DNA from: Janthinobacterium silvisoli
GTDB lineage: Bacteria; Pseudomonadota; Gammaproteobacteria; Burkholderiales; Burkholderiaceae_D
DNA: 64,000 nucleotides
Direction of reading: 5' to 3'
NCBI RefSeq assembly: GCF_014200725.1
Contig: NZ_JACHCL010000003.1
Span: forward strand, 62,001-126,000
The notes beneath the pieces are model-generated. The model was given only the letters and a program-made list of their open reading frames with translations, had not been told where the DNA came from and made no database searches. Positions 17,005 to 25,102 of the stretch are shown here, piece by piece. The first letter of the stretch is position 1. The number at the start of each line of letters is the position of its first letter. A program made the position numbers and the translations under genes.

Positions 17005-17904
17005 TTAGAACTCTTGCAGCACCGTCCCGACAATCTCCACACCGTTGCGTTCCAGCTGTTCGGCGAAGGTTGCCAGGTCCGCCAGTCCGGTGGCGTTCTT
17101 GCGCGCCACCAGCAAGACGCCGCCCACGCGTGCGGCAATCGCCAGCGCGTCCGAGCCGCTGGCGAATGGCGCCACATCGTACAGCACCACGTCATAGCGC
17201 GAGGCCACTTGTTCATTGAGCGTGGCAAACGAAGTACGGCTAAGCAATTCCTGCGGATTCGGCGGCAAGGTGCCCGCGCTCATCACCGACAGGGCGACGA
17301 AGGAATCGATCCTGGCAATCGCGTCCAGGTCGCCGCGGCCGGCCAGCAGATCGGACAAGCCCTGGCGCCCTTTCAAGCCAAACACTTCCTGCTGTTGCGG
17401 TGTACGCAAGTTGCCGTCAACCAGCAGGGTTTGTTCGCCCAACTGTGAAAACACCACCGCCAGATTAGCGGCAAAGATGGCCGCGCCGTCTTCCGGATTG
17501 ACGCTCACCACCACCAGCGCCTTGCGGCCGCGCGCAAACCAGCGCAGCATCAGCTGGCTGCGGATGGCGCGCAGGGTTTCGACTTGCTGGCCGAACGGCT
17601 CGTAGGCCGCGATCAGCTTGTCCGAAAAAGCGCCCGTGCCGCGCGGCAGATAGGGATAGTTGAACTGCTGGGCGAGTACCTGTTCGATATCGGCTTCGGT
17701 AATCAGGCCCAGGCGTTGCGCCGCCTCGCCAAAACGGATACCGAGTTCTTTCTGCATGCGCAGCACGCGTTCGGCATTTTCCGGCGTGATCTTGCCCGAC
17801 TCCAGCAGCAAGCCGCCGATGCTGGAATCGCCGGTGTGCGCCGTGTTGGCGTTGGACGCTGGTACGTGGCCAGCCAGTGCAGGATGATTCATGGTGTTTC
17901 CCAT
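17005..17904 (-). CDS. epsG: EpsG, chain-length-determinant tyrosine-kinase homologue
   Basis: A 299-residue cytoplasmic protein matching the EpsG family. Residues about 28-90 resemble the T2SSE N-terminal domain (GGLLLESGKITPENAERVL), and residues about 125-299 form a CpsD-like P-loop fold (AANLAVVFSQLGEQTLLVDGN). Together with membrane EpsF it should act as the BY-kinase pair that controls EPS length. The nucleotide-binding motifs are degenerate: the Walker A position reads NPEDGAAIFAAN with no Lys, the Walker A' reads VDGNLR, and Walker B reads VVLYDVAPF. There is no Tyr-rich C-terminal tail. It lies 4 bp after epsF. A second ATG at 17892 with GGGA in front is an equally good start. Confidence 0.88.
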   Translation of the reverse strand: MGNTMNHPALAGHVPASNANTAHTGDSSIGGLLLESGKITPENAERVLRMQKELGIRFGEAAQRLGLITEADIEQVLAQQFNYPYLPRGTGAFSDKLIAAYEPFGQQVETLRAIRSQLMLRWFARGRKALVVVSVNPEDGAAIFAANLAVVFSQLGEQTLLVDGNLRTPQQQEVFGLKGRQGLSDLLAGRGDLDAIARIDSFVALSVMSAGTLPPNPQELLSRTSFATLNEQVASRYDVVLYDVAPFASGSDALAIAARVGGVLLVARKNATGLADLATFAEQLERNGVEIVGTVLQEF

Positions 17905-17908
17905 CTTA

Positions 17909-19318
17909 TTAGTTCAAACGCAAGCGGTTAGAGAACACCGACTTCAGGGACTTGAAACGGCGGCGCTTCGGCGCTTGCCAGGAAATCGAACCCAGCACCG
18001 GGATTTGCAAGGCGTCGAACAGGTCGCGCTCGGAACGCACGCGGCGGTCCAGCATTTCCAGCACAATACTCAAGCCCAGGCCCAGCAAGCCGCCAAAGAA
18101 GAAGGCCAGCACTGTGTTGAGCAAGACTTTCGGACCGGACGGCACGACTGGCGGCACGGCAGGATTAAGGATCGAGATATCGGACTGTTCCGCCTGGCCT
18201 TCAATGCTGGTCTGAGAGAAACGCTGCGAGGTGGCGTCGTAGGCGCGCTGGGCGCTTTCCACATCCTTCATCAGCACGCCCATTTCATCGCGCGTACGGT
18301 TCAGTTCCAGCACCTTGGCTTTTTGCGCCGCCATCGCGGCACGGATGGCGCCTTCGCGCTGCTGCAGGATCTGCGCATTGTTGCTGACGCTGCCCGATGT
18401 CACCTTGATGGCGGCAGCCAGATCGCTGCGCAATTTATCGAGTTCCGCCTTGGCGCTGATGTATTGCGGGTGGTTTTGCGACAGGCGCTGCGAAATGTCG
18501 GCAAATTTCGATTCGGCCGTGCCCAGCGCGATCTTCAGATTCTGGATCATCGGGTTTTGCGCTACGTCTGGCGATTCCAGCGTCGAGGCGCCTTGCGCCA
18601 TACGCTGGCGCGAAGTCGCTTCCATCGATTGCGACTGCGCAATCACCAGCTGTTGCGACAAGTCGTTCAAACGGTTCGATTCCACATCCACCCGGTTATC
18701 CAGGCTGACGATGCCATTTTCCTGCTGGTACTTCGACAAACGGCTTTGCGCTGCTTCCAGCACATCGCGCATCTGGCGGGTCTGGTCATTGAAATAGGCG
18801 GAAGCCTTTTTCAGGGGATCGACTTTCAATTGAATACTGACGCGCTGGTATTCTTCCGCAAAAGCATTCGCGATGGCCGCCACGAAGTGCGGATCCGAAC
18901 CACTGAAACTGATTTCCACCACGCTGCTTTCACGCGACGGCACGACATCGAGTTTCTTCAGCAGCAAGTCGGCCAGCCAGTCGCGCACCGTGCCTTCGCC
19001 ACCGGTGGCGGCGTTGAACTGGGCGATGACGGCCGGATTTTGCGCCAGTTTCAACGAATCGACGACATGCAGCGCCACGTTCTTGCTGCTGATGATATCG
19101 ATTTGCGTGGCCATGTAGCCTGCCATCAGCTGGCCTGGCATGGCCAGGCCCGTGACGGTATCGACGCCCTTGTAGTTGAGCAGCACGGAGGCTGTACCCT
19201 TGTACGTCTTGGGCAAGACCAGGCTGATCGCCAGGGTTGCCACCACCACGATCACCAGGGTGATCCAGATGACGCGCTGGCGGGCGCGCAATATCAGTAG
19301 GAACTGGGAGAAATTCAT
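17909..19318 (-). CDS. epsF: EpsF, chain length determinant protein
   Basis: A 469-residue polysaccharide co-polymerase of the Wzz/PCP type. It has an N-terminal transmembrane helix (about 16-37), a long periplasmic region with coiled-coil stretches (about 170-380), a [12 protein letters not shown]ro-rich motif before the second membrane helix (about 400-425), and a basic cytoplasmic tail. It regulates chain length and couples polymerisation to the outer-membrane channel EpsE. ATG at 19318 is preferred over the GTG two codons upstream. Confidence 0.92.
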   Translation of the reverse strand: MNFSQFLLILRARQRVIWITLVIVVVATLAISLVLPKTYKGTASVLLNYKGVDTVTGLAMPGQLMAGYMATQIDIISSKNVALHVVDSLKLAQNPAVIAQFNAATGGEGTVRDWLADLLLKKLDVVPSRESSVVEISFSGSDPHFVAAIANAFAEEYQRVSIQLKVDPLKKASAYFNDQTRQMRDVLEAAQSRLSKYQQENGIVSLDNRVDVESNRLNDLSQQLVIAQSQSMEATSRQRMAQGASTLESPDVAQNPMIQNLKIALGTAESKFADISQRLSQNHPQYISAKAELDKLRSDLAAAIKVTSGSVSNNAQILQQREGAIRAAMAAQKAKVLELNRTRDEMGVLMKDVESAQRAYDATSQRFSQTSIEGQAEQSDISILNPAVPPVVPSGPKVLLNTVLAFFFGGLLGLGLSIVLEMLDRRVRSERDLFDALQIPVLGSISWQAPKRRRFKSLKSVFSNRLRLN

Positions 19319-19386
19319 AGACACCGTCTCATATCATCGCAAAACAATCAGTACAAAATGCGGCAGCAAGTCTCTGCTGCCACTGC

Positions 19387-20175
19387 TTAAAACCAGCTTT
19401 CCTTCACATACACCACGTCGTCGCTCTGCAGCAGGTCATCGTGCTGGGCGTCGATGATTTGCAGCTTGCCGTCAGGGCCACGGCGCTTGATGCGAATGCC
19501 GCGTTCGGTACCGCGCTGCGTCAGGCCACCGCCGGCCGACAGCGCCTGCAGCACCGTCATAGAACGCTCCAGGCGGATCACGCCCGGGCGCTGTACTTCG
19601 CCATAAATATAGATGCGGGGCGCACGCTCGACGAACACCACGTCATTGGCGGACAGGTCGAAATCGCGGTTCAGGTCGGCGGTGCGCACCATGTCCACGA
19701 TATCGACCACGTCGGTGGTGGTCTTGCCATCGCGCTTGCGGATCAGGCTAGCCGTGTCGCCGCCTTCAGGGCCGATACCGCCGGCCAGCGCCAGCAAGTC
19801 CAGCAGGCTGCGGCGGCCATCGACCGGATAACGGCCCGGACGGTTCACCTGGCCCAGCACCGACACTTGCTGGCTTTGCAGCAAGGTGACGATGATGTTG
19901 ACTTGCGGCTTTTTCACGAAGCCGCCCGTTTCCAGTTTATTGGCGATTTTCTTTTCCGCCTCGGCGACAGGCAAGTTCATCACATTGACCTGGCCAATCA
20001 GCGGAAAGGTGATATCGCCCGCTTCGCTGACGCGCGTTTCCACGCCCAGGTCCTGGTTGCCGTACACGGAAATTTTCAGTACATCGCCAGCACCCAGCAA
20101 GACTTCACCGGCGTTGGCGCTGCCCACCGTGAAGGCCAGCAGCGCAGTCATCATCAAAAGTATCAGTCGTTTCAT
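19387..20175 (-). CDS. epsE: EpsE, polysaccharide export protein
   Basis: A 262-residue periplasmic or outer-membrane protein of the Wza family. After a signal peptide (about 1-22) comes the Poly_export domain (LGAGDVLKISVYGNQDLGVE) and then two SLBB domains (QQVSVLGQVNRPGRYPVDG and PRIYIYGEVQRPGVIRLE). No lipobox Cys is seen, unlike E. coli Wza, so it is probably not a lipoprotein. It forms the export channel with EpsF below and EpsL nearby. The ATG at 20175 is chosen because GAG lies 6 bp upstream; an upstream frame to 20199 exists. Confidence 0.92.
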   Translation of the reverse strand: MKRLILLMMTALLAFTVGSANAGEVLLGAGDVLKISVYGNQDLGVETRVSEAGDITFPLIGQVNVMNLPVAEAEKKIANKLETGGFVKKPQVNIIVTLLQSQQVSVLGQVNRPGRYPVDGRRSLLDLLALAGGIGPEGGDTASLIRKRDGKTTTDVVDIVDMVRTADLNRDFDLSANDVVFVERAPRIYIYGEVQRPGVIRLERSMTVLQALSAGGGLTQRGTERGIRIKRRGPDGKLQIIDAQHDDLLQSDDVVYVKESWF

Positions 20176-20237
20176 CATCAGCTCAATCTCGTCGGTCACG
20201 CGGTTTAGGTAGGCAAAATAGCGAAAAATAAATCGGC

Positions 20238-21179
20238 TTATTTCAGGCCGGCAACGCCCCGTTCGGTGGCGCCTGCACCTGCCGAAGCTGCCGACGCAGC
20301 ACCCGAGGCGGCAGCAGCGGCTGCAGGTGCGGCCTGGTTCAGGTATTCGATCTTGGCGGCTGCGCGCAAGCGGTCCATTTCCTGCTTGGCGGCATCCTTG
20401 GTGCGGGTGTTGACCAGGTATTGCTCGATCTGCGGTCCGGCCACGGCCAGGGTCAAAGGCACATCCTTGACGTCGACGATAGTCATCAGCATCGAACGCT
20501 CGCCTTCATTGATGATAAACAGCTGGCCCTTCGGCATGCCCTGCAGCTTGGCGCCCAGTTCCGGCGCCAGATCGGTGCTGGTGCGCGAGACCTGGCCACG
20601 GGCAAAACCCACCTTGTTGCTATCCATCCAGGCAGCGACTTCTTCGAGCGACTTGCTCTTGTCGATCACTTGCTTGAGTGCATCGTTCATGTCCTTGCTG
20701 GCGATCAGCAACTGGCGCATGTCGAACTGCTTGCGATTGCTGAACAACTCAGGGTGCTGGTTGAAGTATTCTTCCACTTCCGCCTTGGTCGGACGGGCAA
20801 TCGTGCTCAGTTTCTTTTGCATGTAAGCCTGGCTGATGATCAGCGCCTTGGCACGCTCGATGGCTTGCATGACTTTCGGGTCGCGGTCGATCTTTTCCTT
20901 GACCGCCACGTTCTCGACCACCTGGCGATCAATCAGCGCTTCGAGCAACTGTTTGCTGGCCGCTTCCTGCTGCGCAGCCGGCACGCCGGCACGCTGCAAT
21001 TCTTCATTCAATTGTAGTGCCGTAATTTCCTGACCATTCACGCTGGCAAGCGCCTGGCCCGTCTTCTTCGCCTTGTCGCCGCCGCAGGCAGCCAGGCCAG
21101 CGACGGTCAGCAAAATAACGCCAGCGCTCAGGACACGTTGTTGCAAATCAGTTCGTTTCATTTTCATCGGGCTTGCCAT
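20238..21179 (-). CDS. epsD: EpsD, peptidyl-prolyl cis-trans isomerase family lipoprotein
   Basis: A 313-residue SurA/PpiD-like protein of the EpsD family. A lipobox (VAGLAACGG) ends the signal peptide near residue 32, so it is membrane-anchored. A SurA-N-like domain (ASVNGQEITALQLNEELQ) is followed by a parvulin-type rotamase region (about 145-245). The C-terminal tail is an Ala/Gly low-complexity segment (about 280-310). It is likely to help fold or assemble EPS export proteins such as EpsE and EpsL. It is the first gene of an epsDEFG transcription unit with a promoter at 21328-21356. Confidence 0.9.
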   Translation of the reverse strand: MASPMKMKRTDLQQRVLSAGVILLTVAGLAACGGDKAKKTGQALASVNGQEITALQLNEELQRAGVPAAQQEAASKQLLEALIDRQVVENVAVKEKIDRDPKVMQAIERAKALIISQAYMQKKLSTIARPTKAEVEEYFNQHPELFSNRKQFDMRQLLIASKDMNDALKQVIDKSKSLEEVAAWMDSNKVGFARGQVSRTSTDLAPELGAKLQGMPKGQLFIINEGERSMLMTIVDVKDVPLTLAVAGPQIEQYLVNTRTKDAAKQEMDRLRAAAKIEYLNQAAPAAAAAASGAASAASAGAGATERGVAGLK

Positions 21180-21306
21180 CTTAAAGGGTTCAACATGTTT
21201 TCAAACGCTGCCGCAACACTGGGCGCAAGCACGTCAAAAGATGTATGCGTGTACATAGTTTCAGTACGCTGGATTGAGAACGCTATCTTACAGGCCATCA
21301 TGAAGT

Positions 21307-21318
21307 TTGCGTACGCAA
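21307..21318. promoter_or_regulatory. Perfect palindrome, candidate operator for epsDEFG
   Basis: TTGCGTACGCAA is a perfect 12-bp palindrome located about +2 to +13 relative to the predicted transcription start of epsD, a position where a bound repressor would block initiation. Confidence 0.4.
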
Positions 21319-21327
21319 CAGGTACAA

Positions 21328-21356
21328 ATTATGCAACGAGATTACAAAAATTACAA
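21328..21356 (-). promoter_or_regulatory. Predicted sigma70 promoter of epsDEFG
   Basis: On the minus strand TTGTAA (21351-21356) and CATAAT (21328-21333) are separated by 17 bp, leaving a leader of about 140 nt before epsD. Confidence 0.5.
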
Positions 21357-21494
21357 ATGATGCAATCACTTTTCTGCTGTCAACATGAATGCCGGACGGC
21401 AGGCCGCGGCTGCAGTTGTCGCGACGCCACAATGTGTATCCGCGCGGCAATCGAATTGATACCCGCTATCGCCGCTTCTGTCATCAGCACCTCC

Positions 21495-22877
21495 TCAGTG
21501 CGCGTTTTCACGCTTCAACACCACTTGCACCGTGCGCACCACGATCCACAAATCGAGCCATAGCGACCAGTTGCGCAGATAATCGAGGTCGAAGCGCACC
21601 CGCGCTTCCATCTTGTCCAGGGTTTCCGTCTCGCCGCGCAAGCCATTGACCTGCGCCCAGCCTGTAATGCCCGGCTTGACCTTGTGCCGCAACATATAGC
21701 CCTTGATCAGCTTGCGGTATTGCTCGTTGTGCGCCACTGCATGCGGACGGGGGCCGACGATGCTCATGCGGCCTTGCAAGACATTGATGAACTGCGGCAA
21801 CTCATCGAGCGAACTGCGGCGCAGGAAAGCGCCGATGCGCGTCACGCGCTGGTCATTCCTGGTAGCCTGCACCACCTTGGCGCCATCTTCGGCCACCGTC
21901 ATCGAACGGAATTTATAGACGATGATTTCTTCGCCATACAAGCCATAGCGGCGCTGCTTGAAAATCACGGGCCCCGGCGAGGTCAGCTTCACGGCAATTG
22001 CGATGACCAGCATGATGGGCAGCAAACACAGCTGGATCAAACTGCCGATCACCAGGTCGCTCATGCGCTTGATGGCGCTGTTCCAGCCCGTAAAAGGCGA
22101 TTCGCAGATGGCGATCACCGGCATGCCGCAGACATTGTCAAACCGCGCCTGCATCAGGTCAAACACGTAGATATCCGGCAGGAAATATACCGAGGTGGTG
22201 GTGTCCTGCAATTCATCGAGCAGCTTGCGGATGCGCGGCTGCGCCGAGATCGGCTGGCTGATGAAGATCATCTTGGTCTGGTTGGCCCGCACATAGGCGG
22301 CAATCTCATCCATGCGGCCCAGCATCGGCTGCTGCATGTCTTCCGGCCAGCGCTCTTCTTCGCGGTCATCGAAATACCCTTCCACCTGCATGAACAGGTT
22401 CGGGTGCTTGCTGATGGCGTCGGCAAAGCGCACGCTGACACTATTGGCGCCGATGATGGCCACGGAACGTACTTCATTGCCGCTGCCGTGGATGGAGCGC
22501 GCGCGGCGCACTGTCAGTTGCAGAAAGATCAGCAACAGCGGCGTGATGACGAACCAGGCCAGCACGACAGAGTCACGGTAGTGCTGCGACAAGCCGCTGA
22601 CCGAACCGAGCATTACCAGGATCAGCGCCGTGATGCCCCAGCCGACGATCACATCGCGCGCATAAGCCCACATGCGGCCGGCGCGCCAGGCGCGGTAAGG
22701 GTCGACATGCTGGTAGATGGTCGATGAAATAAAGAACGCCAGTATCATCAATACCAGCGCATAGCCGTCAAACGAGGAACCGAAGACGAGCGAGCAGACA
22801 TACAAGGTCAACATGATGATCAGCGGGTCGAGTACGCGCTGAAAAAAAGAAATCAGGGGTATATCGTTAATCGTCAT
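21495..22877 (-). CDS. Undecaprenyl-phosphate glucose phosphotransferase
   Basis: A 460-residue membrane enzyme of the WcaJ/EpsB type. The N-terminal half has four to five transmembrane helices and a CoA-binding-like cytoplasmic domain (VAIIGANSVSVRFADAI). A further helix (about 275-297) leads into the bacterial sugar transferase domain with FKQRRYGLYGEEIIVYKFRSM, RRSSLDELPQFINVL and VKPGITGWAQVNG. It starts EPS assembly by moving a sugar-1-phosphate, normally glucose, from its UDP form to undecaprenyl phosphate. It starts 8 bp after the epsL stop. Confidence 0.94.
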   Translation of the reverse strand: MTINDIPLISFFQRVLDPLIIMLTLYVCSLVFGSSFDGYALVLMILAFFISSTIYQHVDPYRAWRAGRMWAYARDVIVGWGITALILVMLGSVSGLSQHYRDSVVLAWFVITPLLLIFLQLTVRRARSIHGSGNEVRSVAIIGANSVSVRFADAISKHPNLFMQVEGYFDDREEERWPEDMQQPMLGRMDEIAAYVRANQTKMIFISQPISAQPRIRKLLDELQDTTTSVYFLPDIYVFDLMQARFDNVCGMPVIAICESPFTGWNSAIKRMSDLVIGSLIQLCLLPIMLVIAIAVKLTSPGPVIFKQRRYGLYGEEIIVYKFRSMTVAEDGAKVVQATRNDQRVTRIGAFLRRSSLDELPQFINVLQGRMSIVGPRPHAVAHNEQYRKLIKGYMLRHKVKPGITGWAQVNGLRGETETLDKMEARVRFDLDYLRNWSLWLDLWIVVRTVQVVLKRENAH

Positions 22878-22885
22878 TTTGCTTT

Positions 22886-24139
22886 TCAGAATTGAACATT
22901 GGCGGAGAACGAAACACCTTTGGCACGGTAGGTATTACTGCCCACGATAGGATTGCCACTGCGCCGGTCACGGAAGGCATCGAGTTCCAGCTGGATATTG
23001 TTCAGTGGCGTATACGTCAGGCCCAGCGAACTGCTGGTGCTGGAATCGGACAGGCCACTCAAGGCCGAGAAACCATTGATGGTGCTGAAATCACGCTTCT
23101 CGCGCCGTATCTGGGCGTTGAGGGCCACTTTTGCCGTGGCAGTCCAAAAACCCGCCACGCTGGCGCCCTTGTTCAGGCTGCTACCCACGATACCGCCTTC
23201 CACCACCTGGAATTCGCGCCACAGGGCTGCATTGAAGCGCAGCTTGCCAGTGGCAATCCAGTCACCGATCAGGCGGCCATTGGCGCCGCTGCTGCTGCCG
23301 CCCGACACCGACTGCGGATGCGTGCGGCGTACCCAGCCACCCAGGAAGGACAACTTGGTGGGACCGCTCACCAGCCACAGCACGTTGGCCTTGATTTCAT
23401 CTTGCGTGTAATCATTGTCAGGCAAGCCCAACAGGGGATTGCCCTTGAATTGATAATTCGATTTCAGCTGGCGCAGCTGTATGCCGACCTTGCTGCCGCT
23501 GGTGGCCAAATAATCGAGGCCGAGTTCGGTCGCATCTTCCGTACGGTTATTGATTTGTTGCGCGGGCAATTCATAGTCGGCCATAAAGCGCGAAAAACCC
23601 GCGCGCACCTGCCAGTTGGGATGGAATAGCCAGGTGGCGTCGGCATAGTGATGGCGCTGGGTGCGCAAATTGCGCTGGTCCGAATTGGTGTCGGTAAATG
23701 GCGCCAGGGTTTCCAGGTAGCTGGTGCCCAGATGGCCCTGCCACCGGTTGCCCAGCTGCCAGGCCCAGTCGACCAGCGCGTCCTTGCCGTTGTAATCGAG
23801 CTCGGTAAAGCGGTTAAAAGTGACGTGGCTCAATTTGGCGTAGCCCGTGAATAATTGCCGGCCAAGCGGACGTTCGAACAGGAAACCGCCCTGCACAGTG
23901 CGGCTGGTATCGCTCAAGTCCGGTATCTGCCCCGGAAACTCGCTCAGGCGCAGCAAGTTGTCGTCATAAGCGAAAGTGGTCTGGATAAACGGATGGATGG
24001 TATCGCTGATTTCCGCATGGACACTACCGGCACAGAGCGAGCCGATCAACAATGCCAGCGCGGCGCGGCGCGGCGCACGGGGGCGTGCCGCATCACCGGC
24101 AGCGCGCAATTCTTCAGTCAGGCTCAACATTCTTCTCAT
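22886..24139 (-). CDS. epsL: EpsL, outer-membrane beta-barrel protein of the EPS system
   Basis: A 417-residue protein with a signal peptide (about 27-42, ending SVHA) and a mature part made of alternating amphipathic strands typical of an outer-membrane barrel (HPFIQTTFAYDDNLLRLS at the start, a final strand ending ANVQF with a C-terminal Phe). It matches the XrtB/PEP-CTERM-associated EpsL family and may form an outer-membrane export pore or porin for the polymer. The long upstream frame to 24346 overlaps the protease gene and is not used; ATG 24139 or 24130 is the likely start. Confidence 0.85.
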   Translation of the reverse strand: MRRMLSLTEELRAAGDAARPRAPRRAALALLIGSLCAGSVHAEISDTIHPFIQTTFAYDDNLLRLSEFPGQIPDLSDTSRTVQGGFLFERPLGRQLFTGYAKLSHVTFNRFTELDYNGKDALVDWAWQLGNRWQGHLGTSYLETLAPFTDTNSDQRNLRTQRHHYADATWLFHPNWQVRAGFSRFMADYELPAQQINNRTEDATELGLDYLATSGSKVGIQLRQLKSNYQFKGNPLLGLPDNDYTQDEIKANVLWLVSGPTKLSFLGGWVRRTHPQSVSGGSSSGANGRLIGDWIATGKLRFNAALWREFQVVEGGIVGSSLNKGASVAGFWTATAKVALNAQIRREKRDFSTINGFSALSGLSDSSTSSSLGLTYTPLNNIQLELDAFRDRRSGNPIVGSNTYRAKGVSFSANVQF

Positions 24140-24198
24140 CTTTGTGATTACTGCATTATCTAATGACACCAATGACGTTATTGACGCGAATGCTGCGT

Positions 24199-24870
24199 CT
24201 ACCAATAAGCCCACTGCCCGGTCATGAGTACCCAGGCACCCAGCAAGCCATTCGTCACGCCGTGCGCAATGATGGCCGACCACAGGGTGCGAAAACGCAC
24301 GTAAAGCCAACCATATGCCAAACCAGCCACAATGCCTGCAAACCACAAATTATGTTCAAAGCCAAATAGTATCGCCGTAACAACAATATAGCGGAACTTC
24401 AGCAGTGACGGGTCCACCGTTAGAAAATTTGGCGATTGTAACCAACGCAATAGGAATGAACGCCAGAACAACTCTTCCATGACGGGTACCACCAGTGCCG
24501 CGCCGGCAATGCGCACCACGACCAGCAGCCAGTCGGTTCCGCCACCGGAACGGGGATCAAAACCGGCCGGCTCACCGACCACCATCCAGGAAGCGCCCAG
24601 ATTCAGCCATAGCAGCAAGACAACCACACCTGCCAGTACCGACCAGGCGATGGCCGGCCATCCCATAGTGGCGCGACCGGGCCAGGCCAGTTCCGAGTAA
24701 TGGCGGCGGTAACACCAGAGCAGCGCCAGGACGGCGGCTATCTTCACCACATACAGATAGCGAAGTTGCTCCTGAGCATAGCCCGCCCATATTAACACAT
24801 CAGCAATAAGAATGAAAAAGAGATAAGTAAAAAAAGGCAGTACGCGCGGCAGTGCGAGTCGGTCAAACAT
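24199..24870 (-). CDS. CPBP-family intramembrane protease, PEP-CTERM/exosortase-associated
   Basis: A 223-residue protein with about 6-7 membrane helices and all three CPBP (CAAX/bacteriocin-processing) motifs: EELFWR (EExxxR), FGFEH (FxxxH) and IIAHGVTN (HxxxN). It resembles the CAAX-protease-related proteins found in PEP-CTERM gene neighbourhoods. It may process an exosortase substrate or pathway component. The start at 24870 is supported by GGAGG; the frame extends to 24969 without a better signal. It is the first gene of the minus-strand epsL-phosphotransferase group. Confidence 0.86.
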   Translation of the reverse strand: MFDRLALPRVLPFFTYLFFILIADVLIWAGYAQEQLRYLYVVKIAAVLALLWCYRRHYSELAWPGRATMGWPAIAWSVLAGVVVLLLWLNLGASWMVVGEPAGFDPRSGGGTDWLLVVVRIAGAALVVPVMEELFWRSFLLRWLQSPNFLTVDPSLLKFRYIVVTAILFGFEHNLWFAGIVAGLAYGWLYVRFRTLWSAIIAHGVTNGLLGAWVLMTGQWAYW

Positions 24871-25057
24871 GCAGGCGCTCCTCCCGTGCAGACGGTCAAG
24901 TGGCGTGGCTAAAGCGATAGAAATGACACCGGGTAGTGTCGCTACGGAGAAACTGACAATGAGCGGCAATATTGTCTTGTGATCAATATTTTAGCAGAAA
25001 TGTAAAAGCGGTTTGTGGCAGATGTTCTGCAGTGTGCGGGTCGTGGGGGGATGGAAC

Positions 25058-25080
25058 GATTGCCGCCGGTAGCGGCAATC
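25058..25080 (-). terminator. Hairpin after uup
   Basis: A perfect 9-bp stem (GATTGCCGC / GCGGCAATC, 5-nt loop) lies 23 bp past the stop. It lacks a U-tract, so termination is unproven. Confidence 0.4.
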
Positions 25081-25102
25081 GGATAAGCTCAATTTATAAG
25101 GA

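Larger units (their letters stand above)
21180..21494. other. Promoter region of epsDEFG
   Basis: A 315-bp intergenic region between the glucose phosphotransferase gene and epsD. It contains a minus-strand promoter (21328-21356) with a perfect 12-bp palindrome just downstream (21307-21318). I see no gene in it. Confidence 0.6.

Noticed and set aside
24140..24346. N-terminal extension of EpsL
   Set aside because: It would overlap the CPBP protease gene in another frame and bury the signal peptide 95 residues into the protein.
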